Shown in pieces: positions 9,688 to 19,500 of a stretch of DNA of 64,000 nucleotides (position 1 is the stretch's first letter; each line of letters begins with the position of its first letter). The notes beneath the pieces are model-generated. The model did not search any database and was not told the origin of the DNA. It worked only from the letters and a program-made list of their open reading frames with translations. A program made the position numbers and the translations under genes. The DNA is from Streptococcus oralis (lineage in GTDB: Bacteria; Bacillota; Bacilli; Lactobacillales; Streptococcaceae). The stretch is from NCBI RefSeq assembly GCF_002386345.1, contig NZ_CP023507.1, forward strand, positions 558,001-622,000, written 5' to 3'.

Positions 9688-10635
9688 ATGAAATCTTATA
9701 ATACCTTGAATGATTATTATCGAAAACTTTTCGGAGAAAAGACTTTCAAAGTTCCTATTGATGCGGGATTTGACTGTCCAAATCGGGATGGAACTGTAGC
9801 CCATGGTGGTTGTACTTTTTGTACGGTTTCAGGTTCTGGAGATGCCATCGTGGCACCGGATGCCCCTATCCGTGAGCAATTTTATAAGGAAATTGACTTT
9901 ATGCACCGCAAGTGGCCAGAAGTTAAAAAGTATCTGGTTTATTTTCAAAACTTTACCAACACCCATGAAAAGGTGGAAGTGATTCGGGAACGATATGAGC
10001 AGGCTATCAACGAGCCAGGTGTAGTAGGTATCAATATCGGAACACGGCCAGACTGTCTGCCAGACGAAACCATCGAATATTTGGCTGAGTTATCGGAACG
10101 TATGCACGTGACAGTTGAATTGGGCTTACAGACTACCTTTGAAGCAACCTCTGACCTGATTAACCGTGCCCATTCTTATGAATTGTATGTGGAAACAGTA
10201 AAACGCTTGAGAAAGTATCCCAAGATTGAGATTGTTTCCCATTTGATCAATGGTTTGCCCGGTGAAACCCATGAGATGATGGTTGAAAATGTCCGTCGCT
10301 GTGTTACGGACAATGATATTCAAGGAATTAAACTGCACTTGCTTCACCTCATGACCAATACACGGATGCAGCGAGATTACCACGAAGGACGTTTGCAACT
10401 GATGAGTCAGGACGAGTATGTCAAGGTCATTTGTGACCAGTTGGAAATCATTCCCAAGCATATCGTCATCCATCGAATTACAGGAGATGCACCGAGAGAT
10501 ATGTTGATTGGTCCTATGTGGAGCCTCAATAAATGGGAAGTGCTAAATGCTATTGAAACTGAGATGCGCCGTCGTGGAAGTGTGCAAGGATGCAAGGCTG
10601 TAAAACAGGAGTTTAAAAATGAAAAGACCACTTGA
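9688..10635 (+). CDS. mnmL: MnmL (YtqA), radical SAM enzyme of tRNA wobble-uridine modification
   Basis: The product is 315 aa, radical SAM family TIGR01212/YtqA. The cluster cysteines are Cys30, Cys42 and Cys45 (C-x11-C-x2-C in the D-C-P-N-R-D-G ... G-G-C-T-F-C stretch), the wide spacing characteristic of this subgroup rather than C-x3-C-x2-C. YtqA homologues were recently assigned to mnm5s2U34 synthesis in Bacillus subtilis and Streptococcus mutans and renamed MnmL, substituting for the missing MnmC. The ATG at 9688 is preferred: upstream in-frame ATGs overlap the -10 box. It overlaps mnmM by 17 bp, so translation is probably coupled. Function is from the family; nothing here contradicts it. 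Confidence 0.88.
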   Translation: MKSYNTLNDYYRKLFGEKTFKVPIDAGFDCPNRDGTVAHGGCTFCTVSGSGDAIVAPDAPIREQFYKEIDFMHRKWPEVKKYLVYFQNFTNTHEKVEVIRERYEQAINEPGVVGINIGTRPDCLPDETIEYLAELSERMHVTVELGLQTTFEATSDLINRAHSYELYVETVKRLRKYPKIEIVSHLINGLPGETHEMMVENVRRCVTDNDIQGIKLHLLHLMTNTRMQRDYHEGRLQLMSQDEYVKVICDQLEIIPKHIVIHRITGDAPRDMLIGPMWSLNKWEVLNAIETEMRRRGSVQGCKAVKQEFKNEKTT

Positions 10636-11176
10636 GATGGCGCATGATTTTTTAGCTGAAGTCGTGACAAAAGAGGATATTGTTGTGGATGCGACCATGG
10701 GTAATGGCCATGATACCCTTTTTCTAGCCAAGCTAGCCAAGCAAGTCTATGCCTTTGATATTCAGGAGCAGGCTTTGGAGAAGACGCAAGAGCGTTTGGA
10801 TCAGGCTGGAATGAAAAATGCCCAGTTAATCTTGAAAGGTCATGAGACACTAGACCAGTTTGTGACAGAAGCTAAGGCAGGGATTTTTAATCTTGGTTAT
10901 TTACCTTCTGCTGACAAATCCGTCATCACCCAACCTCAGACTACTATCGAAGCCTTAGAAAAGCTGTGTCACTTGCTTGTCAAAGGGGGACGGATTGCAA
11001 TCATGATTTACTATGGTCATGAAGGAGGAGACACCGAGAGGGATGCTGTATTGGATTTTGTTAGCCAGTTGAACCAACAAGAGTATACAGCTGCCATTTA
11101 TCGGACTCTCAACCAAGTTAATAATCCACCGTTTTTAGTTATGATTGAAAAATTAGAAAGGTATAGACATGGATAA
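10619..11176 (+). CDS. mnmM: MnmM (YtqB), tRNA nm5s2U34 methyltransferase
   Basis: The product is 185 aa, a compact class I methyltransferase of the YtqB family. SAM motif I D-A-T-M-G-N-G-H-D-T lies at about residues 23-32, an acidic strand A-F-D-I-Q near 42-46, and the family-typical F-N-L-G-Y-L-P near 90-96. MnmM converts nm5s2U34 to mnm5s2U34 in tRNAs reading split codon boxes. The start lies inside the end of mnmL (17-bp overlap), matching the known MnmL-MnmM operon pairing, and its end overlaps the next small gene by 8 bp. Confidence 0.88.
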   Translation: MKRPLEMAHDFLAEVVTKEDIVVDATMGNGHDTLFLAKLAKQVYAFDIQEQALEKTQERLDQAGMKNAQLILKGHETLDQFVTEAKAGIFNLGYLPSADKSVITQPQTTIEALEKLCHLLVKGGRIAIMIYYGHEGGDTERDAVLDFVSQLNQQEYTAAIYRTLNQVNNPPFLVMIEKLERYRHG

Positions 11177-11423
11177 ACAATACCTTCGTGAGAAGCTTGA
11201 GGCAATGCGCCAAAATTTTGTCGAGTCAACGCATCACGAGCGAGCAGTCGGGGTGCTCGACGAAGCACATATGAGCAAGAAAATGCTTAAAATTAAGAAA
11301 AAATTAGTGACTCTTGAAATGGAACGATGCCAGAAAAAAATTGAGCACAAAGACTGTTCTAAGATTGATCAGAAAATCCAAGAGCAAAAGGAGATTTTTG
11401 AATCTTGTTGTAAAAAAGATTAA
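11169..11423 (+). CDS. small conserved-looking protein of unknown function co-translated with mnmM
   Basis: The product is 84 aa, highly charged (rich in K, E and Q), predicted mostly helical, with no membrane segment. Cysteines cluster in the C-terminal third (M-E-R-C, K-D-C-S, E-S-C-C-K-K-D), which could bind metal. It overlaps mnmM by 8 bp with GAAAGG upstream of ATG 11169, and a strong AAGGAGG for the antiporter follows directly, so it belongs to a five-gene run. I do not recognise a family. A role near tRNA modification is only suggested by position. Confidence 0.7.
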   Translation: MDKQYLREKLEAMRQNFVESTHHERAVGVLDEAHMSKKMLKIKKKLVTLEMERCQKKIEHKDCSKIDQKIQEQKEIFESCCKKD

Positions 11424-11434
11424 GGAGGAATTGT

Positions 11435-13489
11435 GTGGAATTACTCATTTACTTGATTCTATTTTTATTTGTCTTAATCATTTCAACTACGACCAATAAA
11501 ATTCTCCCTTTTTTGCCCCTTCCTCTTGTACAAATTCTTTTGGGGATTGGGATTGGTTTATTTGTTCCCGATGCGGACTTTCATCTCAATACAGAGCTGT
11601 TTCTGGCCATGGTTATTGGTCCCTTACTCTTCCGGGAGGCAGAAGAAGCAGATATTACGTCCATTTTGAAGCACTGGCGGATTGTTGTCTTTCTGATCTT
11701 TCCTGTGATTTTTATCTCGACCTTAAGCTTGGGGGGCATGGCTCACTTTCTTTGGATGACTCTTCCTTTGGCTGCCTGTTTAGCAGTTGGAGCGGCACTT
11801 GGGCCAACAGATTTGGTTGCCTTTGCATCTCTTTCTGAACGTTTTCGTTTTCCCAAACGGGTTTCCAATATCCTAAAAGGGGAAGGGCTCTTAAATGACG
11901 CTTCGGGTTTGGTTGCCTTTCAGATGGCTCTTGCTGCTTGGACAACAGGAACGTTTTCTTTCAGCCAAGCTGGAACTTCCCTAGCACTTTCTATACTTGG
12001 TGGTTTTGTAGTCGGTTTTGTGACGGCTATGGTCAATCGTTTTTTGCATAGCTTTTTACTGAGTGTACGAGCGATAGATATAGCCAGTGAACTATTGCTA
12101 GAGCTAAGTTTGCCGCTCATGACCTTTTTCATCGCAGAAGAGTTTCATGTTTCAGGGATCATCGCAGTAGTGGTTGCAGGTATTTTGAAGGCCAGTCGCT
12201 TTAAGAAAATTACGCTCCTTGAGGCTCAGGTAGACACCGTGACGGAGACCGTTTGGCACACCGTGACCTTTATGCTAAATGGATCAGTCTTTGTTCTCTT
12301 GGGAATGGAATTAGAGTTGATAGCAGAGCCGATCTTGTCTAATTCTCTCTACAATCCCCTTCTTTTACTGCTTTCAGTTGTCGTTCTGACCTTCTTACTC
12401 TTTGCGATCCGCTTTGTCATGATTGCTGGTTTTTACTTTGTGAGGACACGTCGACTTAAGAAAAAAATTCATAAGTACACGAAAGATATGCTTCTTTTGA
12501 CCTTCTCTGGTGTCAAAGGGACAGTATCTATCGCGACTATTCTCCTCATACCAAGTCATTTGGAGCAGGAGTATCCTCTGTTGCTCTTTCTCGTAGCAGG
12601 CGTTACACTATTAAGCTTTCTAACAGGTTTACTGGTCCTCCCTCACTTATCTGAGGAACAAGAGGAAAGCAAGGATCATTTGATGCATATTGCGATTTTG
12701 AATGATGTAGCTGCAGAATTAGAAAAAGAACTGGACCATCACAAGAACAAACTTCCTCTTTATGCAGCTATTGATAATTATCATGGTCGAATTGAAAACC
12801 TCATCCTTAGTCTGGAAAATAAGAGAGTCCAGGAGGACTGGGAGTCCCTCAAACTTCTTATCTTAAGTATTGAGAGTGATGGTTTAGAGCAAGCCTACGA
12901 AGAAAATAGAATCAGTGAGCGTGGCTATCGAGTTTACCAACGTTACCTAAAAAACATGGAGCAGAGTATCAATCGGAACTTCGCTTCTAGAGTGACTTAT
13001 TATTTCCTAGTTTCCTTACGGATACTGCGCTTTCTACTCCATGAAATGTTTACCTTTGGCAAAACTTTTCGTAGTTGGATGAATGAAGAATCTCGTAAAC
13101 TATTAGCAGTTGACTATGATCAGATTTCAGAGTTGTATTTGGAAAATACAGAGCTGATTATCGAGAGTTTGGAAAACCTAAAAGGGGTTTACAAGAGTTC
13201 TCTGATTAGCTTTATGCAAGAGTCTCGTCTACGCGAGACGGCCATTATCGGAAGCGGTGCTTTTGTTGAGCGGGTTATCAATCGCATCAAGCCAAACAAT
13301 ATCGAAGAAATGCTGCGAGGCTACTATCTCGAACGTAAGGCAATCTTTGAATACGAAGAAGCTAAACTGATAACAGCCAAGTATGCCAAAAAACTACGAC
13401 AAAATGTGAATAATTTAGAAAATTATTCTCTGAAAGAGGCTGCGAATACCTTACCTTATGATATGCTAGATTTAATAAGAAGAACTTAG
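11435..13489 (+). CDS. CPA1-family Na+/H+ antiporter (NhaP-like)
   Basis: The product is 684 aa and starts at GTG 11435 with AAGGAGG 6 nt upstream. Residues 1-415 form about 12 membrane helices with the CPA1 signatures A-L-G-P-T-D-L-V-A-F and E-G-L-L-N-D-A-S-G, the latter carrying the ion-binding Asn-Asp pair. Residues 415-684 are a hydrophilic, helix-rich cytoplasmic domain, longer than the usual NhaP tail, probably regulatory. It exchanges Na+ (or K+) for protons to hold cytoplasmic pH and sodium. It sits 11 nt after the 84-aa gene and 29 nt before the YihY gene, so co-transcription is likely. Confidence 0.88.
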   Translation: MELLIYLILFLFVLIISTTTNKILPFLPLPLVQILLGIGIGLFVPDADFHLNTELFLAMVIGPLLFREAEEADITSILKHWRIVVFLIFPVIFISTLSLGGMAHFLWMTLPLAACLAVGAALGPTDLVAFASLSERFRFPKRVSNILKGEGLLNDASGLVAFQMALAAWTTGTFSFSQAGTSLALSILGGFVVGFVTAMVNRFLHSFLLSVRAIDIASELLLELSLPLMTFFIAEEFHVSGIIAVVVAGILKASRFKKITLLEAQVDTVTETVWHTVTFMLNGSVFVLLGMELELIAEPILSNSLYNPLLLLLSVVVLTFLLFAIRFVMIAGFYFVRTRRLKKKIHKYTKDMLLLTFSGVKGTVSIATILLIPSHLEQEYPLLLFLVAGVTLLSFLTGLLVLPHLSEEQEESKDHLMHIAILNDVAAELEKELDHHKNKLPLYAAIDNYHGRIENLILSLENKRVQEDWESLKLLILSIESDGLEQAYEENRISERGYRVYQRYLKNMEQSINRNFASRVTYYFLVSLRILRFLLHEMFTFGKTFRSWMNEESRKLLAVDYDQISELYLENTELIIESLENLKGVYKSSLISFMQESRLRETAIIGSGAFVERVINRIKPNNIEEMLRGYYLERKAIFEYEEAKLITAKYAKKLRQNVNNLENYSLKEAANTLPYDMLDLIRRT

Positions 13490-13518
13490 ATGATGAAGAA
13501 AATGACGGAGGATGAAAC

Positions 13519-14379
13519 ATGAAAAAGTGGTGGAAAGAGCTGATGGACAGGCCCTTATTGAAAGCTTTTTTGCATTATTATCAAGCATCTGATAGCGAGT
13601 TGACCAGTGTTGCGGTTGCCTACTATTGGTTGATTTCAATCTTTCCTTTGCTAATGATAATGGTCAATATTTTGCCTTATTTTCAGATTCCGGTCTCAAA
13701 TTTCTTACTGACGATCAAGGAATTTTTGCCTGATACGGTGTATGATGTGGTCGCCAAGATTGTCCGAGAAGTTCTGACTCAACCATCGACTGGTTTGCTG
13801 AGTTTTGCTGTTTTATCTGCCCTCTGGACTTTTTCGAAATCAATGGATTTCCTCCAAAAAGCCTTTAACAAAGCCTATGGAGTGACCAAGAGTCGAGGCA
13901 TTATCTCCCATCAGTTGATGAGTCTACTTGTTAGTTTTGGCTTGCAGATCCTTTTTGCCTTTGCCTTGTTTTTGAGTATGTTTGGTCGTATGTTGCTTAA
14001 CCTCCTCAAAACTTACTGGCAATCAGACAGTCCGCTATTTTCTTACCTGCAAGACTTTACAGGCCCTCTGGTCTATGCCTTGATCTTTGCCATTCTAGTC
14101 ATGATTTATTACTTCCTTCCAAAAGTAAAAGCACCACGAATCCGCTATGTTTTACCAGGAAGTGTCTTTGTCTTGCTAACTCTTATCTTTTTATTGAATA
14201 TCTTTTCTGTCTACGTCAATAGTTATGTTAATCATCTGGTTGATGTCCGATTTTTCAGTTCCATTATCGTGGTAGTCATGATGTTCTGGTTTATTCTCAT
14301 TGCAAAGATTTTGATTATCGGAGCAGTTATCAATGCCAGTGTTCAGAGTTTGAAAGATCCAAAGTTTGGTATAGAATAA
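13519..14379 (+). CDS. YihY/BrkB-family membrane protein
   Basis: The product is 286 aa with GGAGG before ATG 13519 and six predicted membrane helices. The N-terminal S-V-A-V-A-Y-Y-W-L-I-S-I-F-P-L and L-W-T-F-S-K-S-M-D stretches are hallmarks of the YihY/UPF0761 family, once named after ribonuclease BN and the Bordetella BrkB factor. The RNase assignment is obsolete and no transport substrate is established. It is last in the mnmL run, before a bidirectional terminator. Confidence 0.85.
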   Translation: MKKWWKELMDRPLLKAFLHYYQASDSELTSVAVAYYWLISIFPLLMIMVNILPYFQIPVSNFLLTIKEFLPDTVYDVVAKIVREVLTQPSTGLLSFAVLSALWTFSKSMDFLQKAFNKAYGVTKSRGIISHQLMSLLVSFGLQILFAFALFLSMFGRMLLNLLKTYWQSDSPLFSYLQDFTGPLVYALIFAILVMIYYFLPKVKAPRIRYVLPGSVFVLLTLIFLLNIFSVYVNSYVNHLVDVRFFSSIIVVVMMFWFILIAKILIIGAVINASVQSLKDPKFGIE

Positions 14380-14384
14380 TTAGA

Positions 14385-14418
14385 AAAATCCCTATTAGGT
14401 TTCCTAATAGGGATTTTC
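14385..14418. terminator. Bidirectional terminator between the YihY gene and queA
   Basis: AAAATCCCTATTAGG / CCTAATAGGGATTTT inverted repeat between the two convergent stop codons, with A/T runs on both sides. Confidence 0.92.
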
Positions 14419-15447
14419 TTAATAGATAAACATGGCATCTCCAAAACTGAAGAAGCGGTAGTGTTTTTGGATGGCATGGTGATAGGCATCTAGGACTAAG
14501 TCACGACCAGCAAAGGCAGAAACTAGCATAACAAGAGTTGACTTGGGAAGGTGGAAGTTGGTTGAAAAAGCATCCACAACCTTCCAGTCGTAGCCTGGTT
14601 TGATAAAGATATTGGTCCAGCCAGAATCTGCTTGGATTTGCCCATTAAACTTGGAACCGATGGTTTCCAGTGTGCGGATCGAAGTGGTTCCGACAGCGAT
14701 GACGCGACCTCCCTTTTCCTTGACAGAGCGAAGGGTGGCAGCTGCTTCCTCAGAAAGCTGGTAGAATTCGGAGTGCATTTCATGTTCGTCTAGATTGTCT
14801 ACAGAAACGGGTCTAAAGGTTCCGAGTCCGACATGGAGAGTGAGATAGACTAGATGAACACCTTTGGCTTGGATTTCTGCTAGCAGTTCTTTGGTAAAGT
14901 GCAGTCCAGCAGTTGGTGCAGCAGCAGAGCCACTTTCTTTGGCGTAGACCGTTTGATAACGTTCACGGTCATCTAGTTTTTCGTGGATGTAGGGCGGTAG
15001 TGGCATTTCACCCAGACTTTCCAAAACTTCTAGGAAAATTCCTTGGTATTCAAAGCGGACAAAGCGGCCCCCGTGGGTCAATTCTTCCGTAACGACAGCG
15101 CTGAGGCGACCATCACCAAAGTTGACACGAGTCCCGACCTTGAGGCGTTTGGCAGGTTTGGCGAGAACCTCCCACTCATCTCCACTGGTATTTTTGAGTA
15201 GGAGAAGCTCCACATGGCCTCCAGTTTCTTCCTTTTGACCATAGAGGCGGGCAGGGAGAACGCGAGTATCGTTCATGACAAGGGCATCACCTGGTTCCAG
15301 CATGTCGATAATAGAGTGGAAGTGTTTATCCTGCATTTCTCTCGTCTCACGATTGACGATGAGGAGTTTGGAGGCATCTCGCTTTTCAAGGGGTGTTTGG
15401 GCAATCAATTCCTCAGGCAAGTGGAAATCAAAATCAGCTGTATTCAT
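14419..15447 (-). CDS. queA: QueA, tRNA preQ1 S-adenosylmethionine ribosyltransferase-isomerase
   Basis: The product is 342 aa from the ATG at 15447; an in-frame ATG at 15459 would add four residues but AGAAAG sits almost on top of it. The N-terminus ([15 protein letters not shown]), N-D-T-R-V-L-P-A-R and [10 protein letters not shown] are QueA signatures. The enzyme moves the ribosyl part of SAM onto preQ1 at tRNA position 34, giving epoxyqueuosine. It is transcribed alone, divergent from nagB, and ends at a shared terminator. Confidence 0.95.
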   Translation of the reverse strand: MNTADFDFHLPEELIAQTPLEKRDASKLLIVNRETREMQDKHFHSIIDMLEPGDALVMNDTRVLPARLYGQKEETGGHVELLLLKNTSGDEWEVLAKPAKRLKVGTRVNFGDGRLSAVVTEELTHGGRFVRFEYQGIFLEVLESLGEMPLPPYIHEKLDDRERYQTVYAKESGSAAAPTAGLHFTKELLAEIQAKGVHLVYLTLHVGLGTFRPVSVDNLDEHEMHSEFYQLSEEAAATLRSVKEKGGRVIAVGTTSIRTLETIGSKFNGQIQADSGWTNIFIKPGYDWKVVDAFSTNFHLPKSTLVMLVSAFAGRDLVLDAYHHAIQKHYRFFSFGDAMFIY

Positions 15448-15483
15448 ATATCTGTTCATTCTTTCTAAGTTCTAATCCTATCC

Positions 15484-15492
15484 ATTATAACA
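15484..15492 (-). promoter_or_regulatory. queA extended -10 promoter
   Basis: On the minus strand TGTTATAAT (TATAAT at 15489-15484) forms an extended -10 about 37 nt before the chosen queA start. No good -35 is seen. Confidence 0.55.
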
Positions 15493-15524
15493 CGTTTCAA
15501 GTTTGGACGCTCTTTTTTTAGAAA

Positions 15525-15568
15525 TTAAATCGTTTTCACTTGACAAAAATTGGTCTATACCATATAAT
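15525..15568 (+). promoter_or_regulatory. nagB promoter with NagR (dre) operator and cre-like site
   Basis: TTGACA (15540-15545), 17 bp, TATAAT (15563-15568). Between the boxes lies ATTGGTCTATACCAT (15549-15563), a near-palindrome matching the dre operator of the GntR-family regulator NagR. Directly upstream, 15525-15538 reads on the minus strand as TGAAAACGATTTAA, one mismatch from the cre consensus of CcpA. Together this suggests induction by amino sugars plus catabolite control. Binding is inferred from motif likeness. Confidence 0.75.
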
Positions 15569-15597
15569 AAATATAGATTAAAACGGAGGATGAAAAG

Positions 15598-16305
15598 ATG
15601 AAAGTTATTAAAGTTGAAAACCAAGTCGAAGGTGGAAAAGTTGCTTTTGAGATTTTGAAGGAAAAATTAGCCAATGGCGCTCAAACATTGGGACTTGCGA
15701 CAGGAAGTAGTCCACTTGAGTTTTACAAAGAAATCGTTGAGAGTGACCTTGATTTTTCAAATCTAACCAGTGTGAACCTTGATGAGTATGTAGGGCTTGA
15801 TGGGGACAATCCACAATCTTACCGTTACTTCATGCAAGAAAACCTGTTTAACCAAAAACCATTTAAGGAAAGCTTCTTGCCACGTGGTGTTAAGGATAAT
15901 GCTGAAGAAGAAGTTGAACGCTACAACCAAATTTTGGCTGACCATCCTGTTGATTTGCAAATCTTGGGAATCGGTCGCAATGGACATATCGGATTTAATG
16001 AACCTGGTACTCCATTTGACAGTCAAACACACCTTGTAGAGCTGGACCAGTCTACTATCGAAGCCAATGCTCGCTTCTTTGACAAGATTGAAGACGTTCC
16101 AACCCAAGCTATCTCAATGGGGATTAAAAACATCTTGGATGCCAAGTCAATTATTCTCTTTGCTTACGGTGAATCAAAAGCAGAAGCTATTGCCGGAACA
16201 GTGTCTGGACCAGTGACTGAGAGTCTACCAGCAAGTAGTCTGCAAAATCACCCTGATGTGACGATTATTGCGGATGCTGAAGCGCTCAGCTTGCTTGAAA
16301 AATAA
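15598..16305 (+). CDS. nagB: NagB, glucosamine-6-phosphate deaminase
   Basis: The product is 235 aa with CGGAGG before ATG 15598. Family motifs include G-L-A-T-G-S-S-P near residues 38-45, N-L-D-E-Y in the active site, and [14 protein letters not shown] with the catalytic His. It converts glucosamine-6-phosphate to fructose-6-phosphate and ammonia, feeding amino sugars into glycolysis. It is the short form common in Firmicutes, lacking the C-terminal extension of the allosteric E. coli enzyme. Single-gene unit with its own terminator. Confidence 0.95.
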   Translation: MKVIKVENQVEGGKVAFEILKEKLANGAQTLGLATGSSPLEFYKEIVESDLDFSNLTSVNLDEYVGLDGDNPQSYRYFMQENLFNQKPFKESFLPRGVKDNAEEEVERYNQILADHPVDLQILGIGRNGHIGFNEPGTPFDSQTHLVELDQSTIEANARFFDKIEDVPTQAISMGIKNILDAKSIILFAYGESKAEAIAGTVSGPVTESLPASSLQNHPDVTIIADAEALSLLEK

Positions 16306-16312
16306 AAAGTAT

Positions 16313-16347
16313 AAGAACCACTTGCTCTTTGGAGTGAGTGGTTCTTT
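16313..16347 (+). terminator. nagB terminator
   Basis: AAGAACCACT / AGTGGTTCTT stem followed by a short, weak T-tract, 8 nt after the stop codon. Confidence 0.8.
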
Positions 16348-16564
16348 GATGCTTTATAAATAGCAGGAATTTTTTATTATATTCTAAGAAAGGTTAATTT
16401 AGTTTGTAAAATAATTTATTTGAGAGATAAAACATTAATATAAATATTCCTAAAAACAAACATAAAGAACGCTCAATATAATAATATTTAAAAGCTTTGC
16501 TTATTTAATAGAAAAAAAGTTATTATTCTAGGATAATTTAGTAGCTAAATCATTAAAAATAATG

Positions 16565-16594
16565 TATAATATCTTAAAAAATAATTTTAGGAGA
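16565..16594 (+). promoter_or_regulatory. -10 box and RBS of the cshA-like gene
   Basis: TATAAT at 16565-16570 preceded by an AT-rich stretch (16350-16560, no other feature seen) and a weak TAGCTA as the only -35 candidate; AGGAG at about 16590-16594 before ATG 16600. Confidence 0.55.
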
Positions 16595-16599
16595 TTCTA

Positions 16600-19500
16600 A
16601 TGGGAAAAGAATTATTTAATCCACATCTTCGTAAGTTTTCTATTCGGAAACTAAACGTGGGTGTTTGTTCTGTACTCTTGTCTACCTTGGTTCTATTGGG
16701 AGTGACGTCTCAGGTTAGCGCTGATGAAACAAGCGCTTCTGGTGTCCAAAATGAGATTTCTCGAACGGATCTTGCTGAACCATCAGCAACTTCTACAGCA
16801 CCAGCAAACTCTGAGACATCACCAAAACCTGCAACTACTTTAGTTGCTTCAGCTACTGAGGCTCCTCAATCCGCTGAAAATAGTAAACCTGCAAACTCAG
16901 CTTCAGAGTCTATTGAGAAACCAAAGAATGAACAGCCAGTTGTTTCTGAATCGCCTCAACCTTCAGTTGAGAAGCCAGTTGCTCCTACAGAAATGAAGCC
17001 TGCAGAGAGTGCCAATTCAGCTTCAACTGAAGCTAGCTCAGAAACTGTAAGTGCTTCAAGAGCTGTAGAACAACCAGTAGAGACTAGGGAGGCTACGCAA
17101 CCTACACGTTCTCGCCGAGCACGTCGAGATGCTACACCTACTGGTTTACGTGATGGAGATCCTAACAACACAATTGAAAAACCAACTTTAGCAGATTCCG
17201 AAAAGAAACGCCCTGCGGATCTAGTTAAGCAAATTAACTGGTTAGATTTTGGTGATAGTCAGGCATTTAAAGGACTTGATACTGACGGTTCTCTTAAAGT
17301 AGGTAGTGTTTATGAGAAGGAAATTTCTCCAGGATATGTCGTTAAATTAACAGTTACGGAACTAAAACCTTTCCACTCAACTGAGATTTATCGTGATCGT
17401 GTAGCAGGAACTTCTTATGAAAATAGTTATGATCCTGATGCTAAAAACACCTGGTTTAGATATGTGCCTGCAGACTATAATCGCCAAGTTAAAGAGGGCG
17501 ACTCTGCACGACCAAAAATCATTGGTGCTCCTATGAACCAATGGACATCTCTTCGTGAGCAGGGAATTGATACTAATGGACGTAGAACCCAATTGCAGGT
17601 TCCTAAGAATGGTGCAAGTTATGGAGTGAAGTTTAAGGTTGAAGCAACATATCTAAACAAGCCTGTTAAGGCTACAGTGGTTATGGCGGATGGAGAAGAA
17701 GCAAACCCAGGTGAATATGCTATCTTTACGACCAATGGTAAAGGATGGGAACATTTAGCTGAATGGAAACGTGTGTCACCACAAGGTAAAGTGATTACAG
17801 ATACCTACGCACCAATGAATCCTAATCGACTTGGTCAGTATATTGGTGACAATGCAACGATTCCAACGATTGACTGGACAAAATTTACAAATCCTGATCA
17901 AAGAACAGGTGGCTTAGGCTCACAAGTATTTGGTCCAAACACTTCTAAAGACCATACTGTGCCAATTGTGATGACTCGTGAAGCATCAGAAGTTGGAATT
18001 TATATTGCATCTTCTGGTCAGCAAGCTGCTATGATTGGTTTCATGGTTGTAGATACTGGAGATGCTCCTGAAAGTTATGGAAATGCAGTTCACACTATTT
18101 CTGGTTACAATGCTGCTACGGGAGCACAAAATCCACAACCTTACCTTGGTCGAAAACCTGCTGATATTGATACTACGTCAGGTAATGATTGGACCCATGA
18201 TGATAGTACAGATCATGCTGATGAAGGGATTGATCAGCTTTTACCAGCAGACTTAGTTGGTAAGACTCATGAGTTATTCCAAGCAGATCGTCTTCGTGAT
18301 GGTGATTATTCGCTTCGTTTCCATGCTTCAGCTAATGGAAATGAAAAAGCTTATGTTCGAGCTTGGATTGATTTCAATAATAACGGTAAATTTGATGAGA
18401 ATGAAGCTAGTGATTTTACAGAAGTAACAAATGAAGGCGACTATACCGTTACTTTTAGAAATCACCCACCTATGAACGATGATAACGTTAAGAAGCTAGG
18501 AATGCGTGTTCGTATTGCTTTGAACCAAGGTGATATCGAGAAACCGACTGGCACAGCCTTTAGTGGTGAAGTTGAAGACTTACAAGTTAACCTTACTTAT
18601 CCACCAAAAGGTGAGAAGAAGGAAACAAAGGGCTTACGCGATCAACAACAACAAACAAGCTTAGCCTTCACACCTCGTGGTTATTCTAAAGAGGACGAGA
18701 ATGCTAGAACAACCATTGATACTAATAAGGCGCCTGTCGTTTTAGATAATAACGGACGTGAATTAACAGCAGATGCAGAAGGTTGGTATACAACAGCAGA
18801 AGGACGTTACAAGGTGACGCCAAATGGTGACAATGTTGATGTTGTCTTCGTTCCGAAAGCTGGATACGTTGGGACTACATCAGGTATTAACATCCGTCGC
18901 TTTGATAGCAATGGTGCAAGCACAGAATGGACTGCAAAAAATAATTCAGAGCCTGTTGTCAACCAACCTCTAAATTCTATGGATGCTCGTTATGTTCCTA
19001 CTGTAGTTGATTTTACTGAACATCGTTCAACTGATGCTCAAGGTTTACCGCAAGTAAAAGATATTTTATTTACTGATGGGAATCCAGCTAACACACCGGT
19101 TCAACCATCTGCAAGTAATCCTGCTACTTTCTTGGATGGAAACGGAGAACCTATCTCAGGAACTAGTATTCCTGCAACATCAGGTGGTAAAGAAGTTGGT
19201 ACCTTTAACCTAGATCCAACTACGGGTCGAGTAACCTTTACCCCAAATAAATCATTTGTAGGAACTGTTGATCCGATTAAATTAAAAGTAAATGATGCAA
19301 GTGGTAATGATCACTTTGCCACTTATCAACCAACTGTTACCCGAGTTGTTCCAACATCCCAAAACGCAAGTTCTGAAGGTATTCAAGGTGCAGAGCAATC
19401 TGGGAACTTGGTCTTCACTCCAGGTGATAACCGTATTCCAATTGATGAATCAATTGCACCAACTTTTGACAACGGTCAGCCAACGAAAGAGGTTCCTGGC

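Noticed and set aside
10407..10850. 147-codon open frame on the minus strand across mnmL-mnmM
   Set aside because: Overlaps two well-supported genes on the other strand, no RBS, low-complexity protein.
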